DNA of 64,000 nucleotides, from assembly GCA_036564245.1 (NCBI GenBank), contig DATCKU010000071.1, forward strand, positions 1-64,000, written 5' to 3'. The notes beneath the pieces were generated by a model that was not told where the DNA came from, made no database searches, and saw only the letters and a program-made list of their open reading frames with translations. This document shows, piece by piece, positions 59,621-64,000 of this stretch. A program made the position numbers and the translations under genes. Position 1 is the first letter of the stretch. The number at the start of each line of letters is the position of its first letter. The stretch is from Thermasporomyces sp036564245. GTDB lineage: Bacteria > Actinomycetota > Actinomycetes > Propionibacteriales > Actinopolymorphaceae.

Positions 59621-59974
59621 TCAAACCCGCGTGATGACGAAGATCAACGTGGCGGTGCACAAGATCAGCATCCCGGTCGCATTGACGAACAGGTTGCGCC
59701 CGAAGTCCCTGGCCCGGATGTGCGCGCCGATGGCGACGAGGAAATAGCACACGAGAGCGGCGCTGGTGAGGAGGGCGAGTGGCGCGAACCAGATCCCGAT
59801 GACCAGGCCCGCCGCTGCGGTGAGCTTCAGTGGGGTCAGCACGGGCCAGAAGCGACGCGGGAAACCCACGCCGACGAGGCAGTCACGGACGAACCTGACC
59901 GGCCGGATGCACAACAGCGCGTCGACGAACTGGGTGAGAGCAAGGCCGGCAAGTGGCCACCACGGCTCGATCAT
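59621..59974 (-). CDS. DoxX-like membrane protein
   Basis: A 117-residue protein with four predicted transmembrane helices (LAGLALTQFVDALLC, LKLTAAAGLVIGIWF, ALLTSAALVCYFLVAI, VNATGMLILCTATLIF). The loop VGFPRRFWPVLTPLKLTAAA and ending IGAHIRARDFGRN match the DoxX-like (DUF4267-near) family of small membrane proteins of unclear role. ATG 59974 follows AAGGGGA. It is separated by about 50 bp from the interrupted GH43 gene, same strand. Confidence 0.8.
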   Translation of the reverse strand: MIEPWWPLAGLALTQFVDALLCIRPVRFVRDCLVGVGFPRRFWPVLTPLKLTAAAGLVIGIWFAPLALLTSAALVCYFLVAIGAHIRARDFGRNLFVNATGMLILCTATLIFVITRV

Positions 59975-60021
59975 TGCACGATCCCCTTGGGTGAGCGGTG
60001 CGATGCGTAGCACGTGGGTGG

Positions 60022-60930
60022 TCACGGCGCCGGTTGCGGTGTGTCCGTAGGGCCGCGCACGACCGGCTTGCCGTTCTCCCAGACCACTTCGTCCAACCAC
60101 AAGGTGCGGCCCGGCACGGGCGAGCCGATCGCATCAGGCATCCAGGCGTGGTAGAGCATCCACGTCCTCCCGCGATGCTCCACGAGGCACATGTGCCCGG
60201 GCCCGGCCGCTTTGCCTTGCGAGGAGAGGATCGGGTTCTCTTCCGCCTTGCGACAGGGGCCGAGGGGCGAGTCGCAGACGGCGTAACCCACGGCGTACGC
60301 ATCCGAGCGGAACGCGTTGGCCGAGTAGAACAGGTAGTAACGCCCGTCCCGGAACCACATGAACGGCGCCTCGACGAGATTCCCCTCCCACGAGGCGTCC
60401 TACTTGAACAATGGCGTCGGCTCGCCGACGAGCCCGAGGCCGTCGTCCGACAACCGCTGGACCCAGATCCACGTGTCACGGCCGACTGCGTTGCCATCGT
60501 TCTTCCAGTACAGGTAGAGCGTTCCGTCGACGTCACGGAAAGGACTCGCGTCGATGGACCCGCCTTCGGCCGCCTGGCAGATCAGGGGATGCGACGAGTC
60601 GTCGCGGAACGGCCCCTCGGCGCTCTCCGCGACCGCGCGCCCGACGCACTGCCGTCCTGTCTCAGCGGACCGGGCGGTGTAGTAGAGCACGTAACGATCA
60701 TCACCGAACGGCAAGATCTCCGGCGCCCAGGTCCGGCCCGGCGTCACCCACGATGCGAGCTCGGGCATGACGTCGCCCACAGGCGTCCACGACGTGAGGT
60801 CGCGCGAGCGTAGCGCGGGGACGTTGCCGCGCGGTCCGTTCGTGCCGTAGCAGACGAACTCCTCACCCACCTTGATGACCTGCGGATCCGGGAAGTTCTC
60901 GGCAAAGACCGGGTTGGTGTAGCTCGCCAT
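60022..60930 (-). pseudogene. GH43 glycosidase interrupted by one in-frame TAG
   Basis: A frame of 303 codons encodes a five-blade GH43 protein (arabinosidase/xylosidase type). The catalytic base Asp is in NFPDPQVIKVG (residue 15). The pKa-tuning Asp is in GSIDASPFRDVDGTLYLYW. A TAG at 60400-60402 (codon 177) splits the frame after EPTPLFK; the rest continues in frame as DASWEGNLVEAPFMWFRDGR, which holds the acid Glu. The stop is where CAG (Gln) is plausible. Truncation removes the catalytic Glu and the last blades, so the product should be inactive. AAGGAG precedes ATG 60930. It is the last gene of the sugar-uptake operon. Confidence 0.85.
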
Positions 60931-61096
60931 CGTCTGCGCTCCTTGATCGCAGTCGCCTGCCCCGCCCCAGACTGGCGCCTTCCTCCACCGGCTGTCGATG
61001 TCCAGTTGCTCGCGGATGGCCCTCACCACGGTACCGGCACGAAAGCGCCTGAGTCGGCAGCTTTCCACCCCACCCGAAGCCGCGGGACCGGCGAGG

Positions 61097-61945
61097 TCAC
61101 GCCTTCATACCGGTCAGCGTGATCCCCTGCAGGAAGTAGCGCTGAGTGAACGCGAAGAGGATGATCAGCGGAATGGTCACCAAGGTCGACGCACCCATGA
61201 GCAATGCCCACTCGGTCGTGCGTTGGGCCTGGAATGCGAAAAGACCGAGACTCAACGGGTACGACTCAGGCTCGGACAGGTAGATGAGTGGCCCGAAGAA
61301 GTCGTGCCAGGTGTAGAGGTAGGTGAAGACCGCCACCACGGCGAGCGCTGGCTTGACCAACGGCAGCATGATCTGCCAGAAGATGCGGAACTCCCCTGCA
61401 CCGTCGACCCGTGCTGCGTCGGACAGCTCCTGCGGGATCGTGAGGAAGAACTGCCGCAGCAGGAAGATGAAGAACGCGCTGCCGAGGAACTGCGGGATGA
61501 TGAGAGGTGCGTACGTGCCGATCAGCCCGATCACCTTGAACAGCACGTAGGTCGGGATGAAGATGACGAGCGGCGGAATCATCAGCGTCGACAACGTCAC
61601 CATGAAGAGCACCTCGCGTCCCGGGAACCGCAGTCGCGCGAAGCCGTACGCCACGGCCGCTGAGGACAGCACGGTCCCGACAGTGACGCTGCCGGCGTAG
61701 AACACGCTGTTCCACAGCATCCGAAAGAACGGAAAGCCCTCATAGTTCAACAGCGTGGGAATGTTCTCCCAGTGGATCGGGTCGGGCCACCACCGGATCG
61801 GCCGGCTCAGGATCTGGGTGTCGTCTTTGAAGGCCGAGATGACCATCCAGTAGAAGGGCAGCATGAAGAGTGCTGACACCGCGATGAGCACCACATGGCG
61901 CATCAGCGCGATACCGCGTCGCCGCCAGACGTGGTGCCGCATCAT
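61097..61945 (-). CDS. Carbohydrate ABC transporter permease (MalG-like)
   Basis: A 282-residue inner permease with six helices. The opening helix is VLIAVSALFMLPFYWMVISA. The EAA coupling loop ELSDAARVDGAGEFRIFWQI near residue 178 shows the expected pattern, followed by the LPLVKPALAVVAVFTYLYTW helix. It partners with the MalF-like permease, whose stop overlaps this start by four bases. ATPase (MsiK-type) is usually encoded elsewhere in actinobacteria; none lies here. Probably imports an oligosaccharide matched to the GH43 enzyme. Confidence 0.94.
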   Translation of the reverse strand: MMRHHVWRRRGIALMRHVVLIAVSALFMLPFYWMVISAFKDDTQILSRPIRWWPDPIHWENIPTLLNYEGFPFFRMLWNSVFYAGSVTVGTVLSSAAVAYGFARLRFPGREVLFMVTLSTLMIPPLVIFIPTYVLFKVIGLIGTYAPLIIPQFLGSAFFIFLLRQFFLTIPQELSDAARVDGAGEFRIFWQIMLPLVKPALAVVAVFTYLYTWHDFFGPLIYLSEPESYPLSLGLFAFQAQRTTEWALLMGASTLVTIPLIILFAFTQRYFLQGITLTGMKA

Positions 61946-62916
61946 TGATCACGCCCCGCATAGAAAACCCATTTGCGTGACGTCGCGAAGATGAGCAACG
62001 TCAGCAGGAGGATTGCCAGGAAGAGAACGACCGACAGGGCCGACGCATAGCCCATCGAGAAGTAGCGGAACGCGTTTCGGTAGATGAGCACGACGTACAT
62101 CAGCGTGGACTCCAGCGGCTCCCCTGACGTACCTCCCACGATGAACGCCGACGTGAAGACCTGAAACGACGAGATCACCCCCATCACCAGGTTGAACAAG
62201 ATGACCGGACTGAGCAGAGGAATCGTGACGTACCGCAGCCGTGCCCACGGACCGGCACCGTCGATGGCCGCGGATTCCAACAGCGACTGAGGGATCTCCT
62301 TCAACCCCGCCAGGAAGATCAACGTCGAGGCGCCGAGGCCCCAGAGGCTCAAGATGATCAATGTGGGTTTGGACCAGGCGGGATCGGTCAGCCATCCGGG
62401 TGTCGGCAGCCCGACGCTCCGCAGCAGCGTGTTGACCAGACCACTGTCCGGGCTGAACAACAGCATGAAGACGATCGTGCTGACCACAGGAGGAGCGAGC
62501 ACGGGCAGGTAGAACAACGTGCGGTAGACCCCGATGCCTTTCGCGCTCATGTTGAGGATGAGCGCCAGCACGAGGGAGGCGAGCAGTCCGGCCGGCACCG
62601 AGATCAACGCAAAATACGCGCTGTTCCGCACGGCGATCCAGAAGGATGGATCGGCGGTCAGCATGGTGCGGTAGTTCTCCAGACCGACCCATTCGGGTGG
62701 CTGCACGATGCTGTACTCGGTGAACGAGTAGAAGAACGACGCGCCCACCGGATAGGCCGTGAACGCGAGCAGGCTCACGATCCACGGCAGCGTGAACGCA
62801 AGACCTGCCCATGCCTCCCTGCGGCGCAGCGGACTCCTCGTCCACCGACCCGCTCGGCTTCGGCTCCGCCACGCCCGGCCAGGACGGGCCGCACGCGGGT
62901 TCCCGAGGGCGCTCAC
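61942..62916 (-). CDS. Carbohydrate ABC transporter permease (MalF-like)
   Basis: A 324-residue permease with six helices (for example LAFTLPWIVSLLAFTAYPVG, NSAYFALISVPAGLLASLVL). The EAA loop reads SLLESAAIDGAGPWARLRYV near residue 207. I start it at GTG 62916, which overlaps the binding-protein stop (GTGA) and has AAGG just before it; ATG 62943 is an alternative that overlaps more. ATGA overlap with the MalG-like gene shows coupling. Same uptake system as its neighbours. Confidence 0.92.
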   Translation of the reverse strand: MSALGNPRAARPGRAWRSRSRAGRWTRSPLRRREAWAGLAFTLPWIVSLLAFTAYPVGASFFYSFTEYSIVQPPEWVGLENYRTMLTADPSFWIAVRNSAYFALISVPAGLLASLVLALILNMSAKGIGVYRTLFYLPVLAPPVVSTIVFMLLFSPDSGLVNTLLRSVGLPTPGWLTDPAWSKPTLIILSLWGLGASTLIFLAGLKEIPQSLLESAAIDGAGPWARLRYVTIPLLSPVILFNLVMGVISSFQVFTSAFIVGGTSGEPLESTLMYVVLIYRNAFRYFSMGYASALSVVLFLAILLLTLLIFATSRKWVFYAGRDQ

Positions 62917-64000
62917 AGCACCTTGTTCAGTTCGGCTTGACATGCCTTCTGCGCCTCAGCAAGAGCTGTCGCGGGTCGATCGGTCTTCGTCGCGATTCGT
63001 TCCAGGGCACGCGCCAGTTGGTCGATCGCGAACGACTGGACCGGCGAGTCCCACATCGGGGTCGCGATCGTGAGCTGCTCACGGAAGAAGGCCGTGGCAT
63101 TCTCGGCGAACTCCTGGCCGCGCCGCTCGACAAGTGTGCTCGGCACGATGTCGGCTGGGACGTTGGCGTTGGTCGGCAGGTCGGGAAACTCTGCGAAGAG
63201 CTCCTGCACCCCGGTGACAGCGAGATAGTCGAGGTACGCGAATGCCTCGTCAGGAGCGTTGGACGCGGTGGGAATCGCCGTCCAGTTCGGCCAGTATCCC
63301 GACGTCGTCTCGCTCCCACTCGGGCCGACCGGAGCACTGGCGACCTCCCAGTTCTCGAACGTCGGCTCGACGCTGTAGATCTCACCCATGAACCACGCGC
63401 CCTCGAACCGCATGGCCAGGCGTCCTTCCTGGAACGCCGGAGGGTTCTCGCCCAAGGCGGCTTGGAACGTCTCGTTGACCTTCTGCAGATCACCCCTGTA
63501 CTCGTCGTCGATCCAGTCGACGAAGAACTCCATCATCTCGATGTTCTGGTCGGAGTCGATCGTGTACTTCAGGTTCGCTGCGTCGTAGATCTGACCGCCG
63601 TTGAGTGCCGACCAGATCGGCAACGTGTAGGGGTCGAAGGTGGGCAGGAAGCCCGCTGTCTCGATCGTGTCACCTTTCCATCGGGTGAGCTGCTTCGACA
63701 GCTCTCGCAGCTCGCTCCAGGTCTTGGGAAAGGCCTCCCGGTCGGTCGGTATGCCTTCCCGCTCGAACCAGTCCTGGTTGAAGAACATCGCGTACGAGCC
63801 GGCGGTGATGGGCAGGCCGTACGTCTTTCCCTCGTGCTGGCAGCTCGCCAGCACCGCTTCCGGCCAGTTCTCCAGCCCGCAGTTCTGCGACGATTCCATG
63901 TAGTCGTCTATCGGCAGGAGCGAGCCACGGACACCGAGTGAAACCGGCGTGTCCCACAGCAGCGTGGCACTCGGTGGATTCCCACTGGCCACGCGGGCGA
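62913..64000 (-). CDS. Sugar ABC transporter substrate-binding protein (partial, cut by window end)
   Basis: The C-terminal 361 residues of a family 1 extracellular solute-binding protein; the N-terminus and signal peptide lie beyond the window. Visible typical parts: YAMFFNQDWFEREGIPTDRE, FPKTWSELRELSKQLTRW, AFQEGRLAMRFEGAWFMGEI and a Trp-rich sugar-contact stretch GYWPNWTAIPTAS. It delivers a mono- or oligosaccharide to the two permeases encoded just downstream with a GTGA overlap. Confidence 0.93.
   Translation of the reverse strand, partial: ARVASGNPPSATLLWDTPVSLGVRGSLLPIDDYMESSQNCGLENWPEAVLASCQHEGKTYGLPITAGSYAMFFNQDWFEREGIPTDREAFPKTWSELRELSKQLTRWKGDTIETAGFLPTFDPYTLPIWSALNGGQIYDAANLKYTIDSDQNIEMMEFFVDWIDDEYRGDLQKVNETFQAALGENPPAFQEGRLAMRFEGAWFMGEIYSVEPTFENWEVASAPVGPSGSETTSGYWPNWTAIPTASNAPDEAFAYLDYLAVTGVQELFAEFPDLPTNANVPADIVPSTLVERRGQEFAENATAFFREQLTIATPMWDSPVQSFAIDQLARALERIATKTDRPATALAEAQKACQAELNKVL

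Noticed and set aside
10538..60930. Global reassignment of TAG (or pyrrolysine) to explain two in-frame amber codons
   Set aside because: TAG ends several normal genes in this window (640-642, 51312-51314, 51311-51313), and no tRNA or pyl gene is visible.

Overview
This is a 64 kb stretch of chromosome from a high-GC Gram-positive bacterium (Actinomycetota). Evidence: strong G/C bias at third codon positions, GTG starts, frequent ATGA/GTGA gene overlaps, and the actinobacterial core block glmU-prs-rplY-pth ... mfd ... mazG-eno-ftsB-DUF501-ppx. The many cgtacg-type words and the gene content would suit Propionibacteriales (Kribbella/Nocardioides/Actinopolymorpha-like), but that placement is only an inference. 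I see no rRNA, tRNA, CRISPR array, transposase or integrase.

Region by region. 0.3-9.1 kb: small accessory genes. These are a short XRE regulator, an exporter-type ABC half-transporter, DUF899, a VOC protein with a LexA-like palindrome over its start codon, a DGPF (YCII) protein plus ECF42 sigma factor with a matching ECF42-type promoter, YjbR, an ArsR-SRPBCC fusion regulator with a VOC partner, and an APH-type kinase. 8.9-12.5 kb: a decaying zone. It holds a NUDIX gene wrecked by deletion and frameshift, a VOC remnant, then a HAD phosphatase, a SLOG-like nucleotide-binding protein and an XRE/TPR regulator broken by a single in-frame TAG. 12.6-30 kb: conserved housekeeping genes (uracil-DNA glycosylase, M55 peptidase, Ppx/GppA, DUF501, FtsB/DivIC, enolase, MazG, SurA-like lipoprotein, Mfd). 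These are interleaved with an ArsR regulator, a manganese (yybP-ykoY) riboswitch driving a GDT1/UPF0016 exporter, and two Pro/Ser/Thr-rich membrane-anchored proteins.

30.1-52.4 kb: a roughly 22 kb accessory block lying between mfd and pth, which are normally near neighbours. Its first half is a tightly coupled operon: an internally duplicated protein of unknown function, an ECF sigma factor, a small protein, an ABC ATPase and two ABC-2 permeases, followed by a SigE-type sigma factor. Its second half is an exopolysaccharide locus. It contains a secreted beta-propeller/PKD protein, an AMIN-like lipoprotein and a sulfotransferase (all coupled, minus strand), a Wzy-like polymerase, an APH-like kinase, two Wzz/Wzc-like proteins (one a pseudokinase), a GT2, an Alg13/Alg14-type split glycosyltransferase pair, a Wzx flippase and a GH26-like secreted glycosidase. 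No priming phosphoglycosyl transferase is in the window. A 14-bp iteron-like array lies just upstream of the glycosidase.

52.7-56.9 kb: pth, rplY, prs and glmU. 57-59.6 kb: a divergent LysR/aldo-keto reductase pair and a MerR regulator with a textbook 19-bp-spacer operator-promoter; both plus-strand genes look leaderless. 59.6-64 kb: a DoxX-like membrane protein and a carbohydrate-uptake operon (binding protein cut by the window end, two permeases, then a GH43 glycosidase interrupted by an in-frame TAG just before its catalytic Glu).

Main themes are envelope/exopolysaccharide assembly inserted into a core locus, stress sigma-factor modules, and several freshly broken genes, two of which need only a TAG-to-CAG reversion to be whole.
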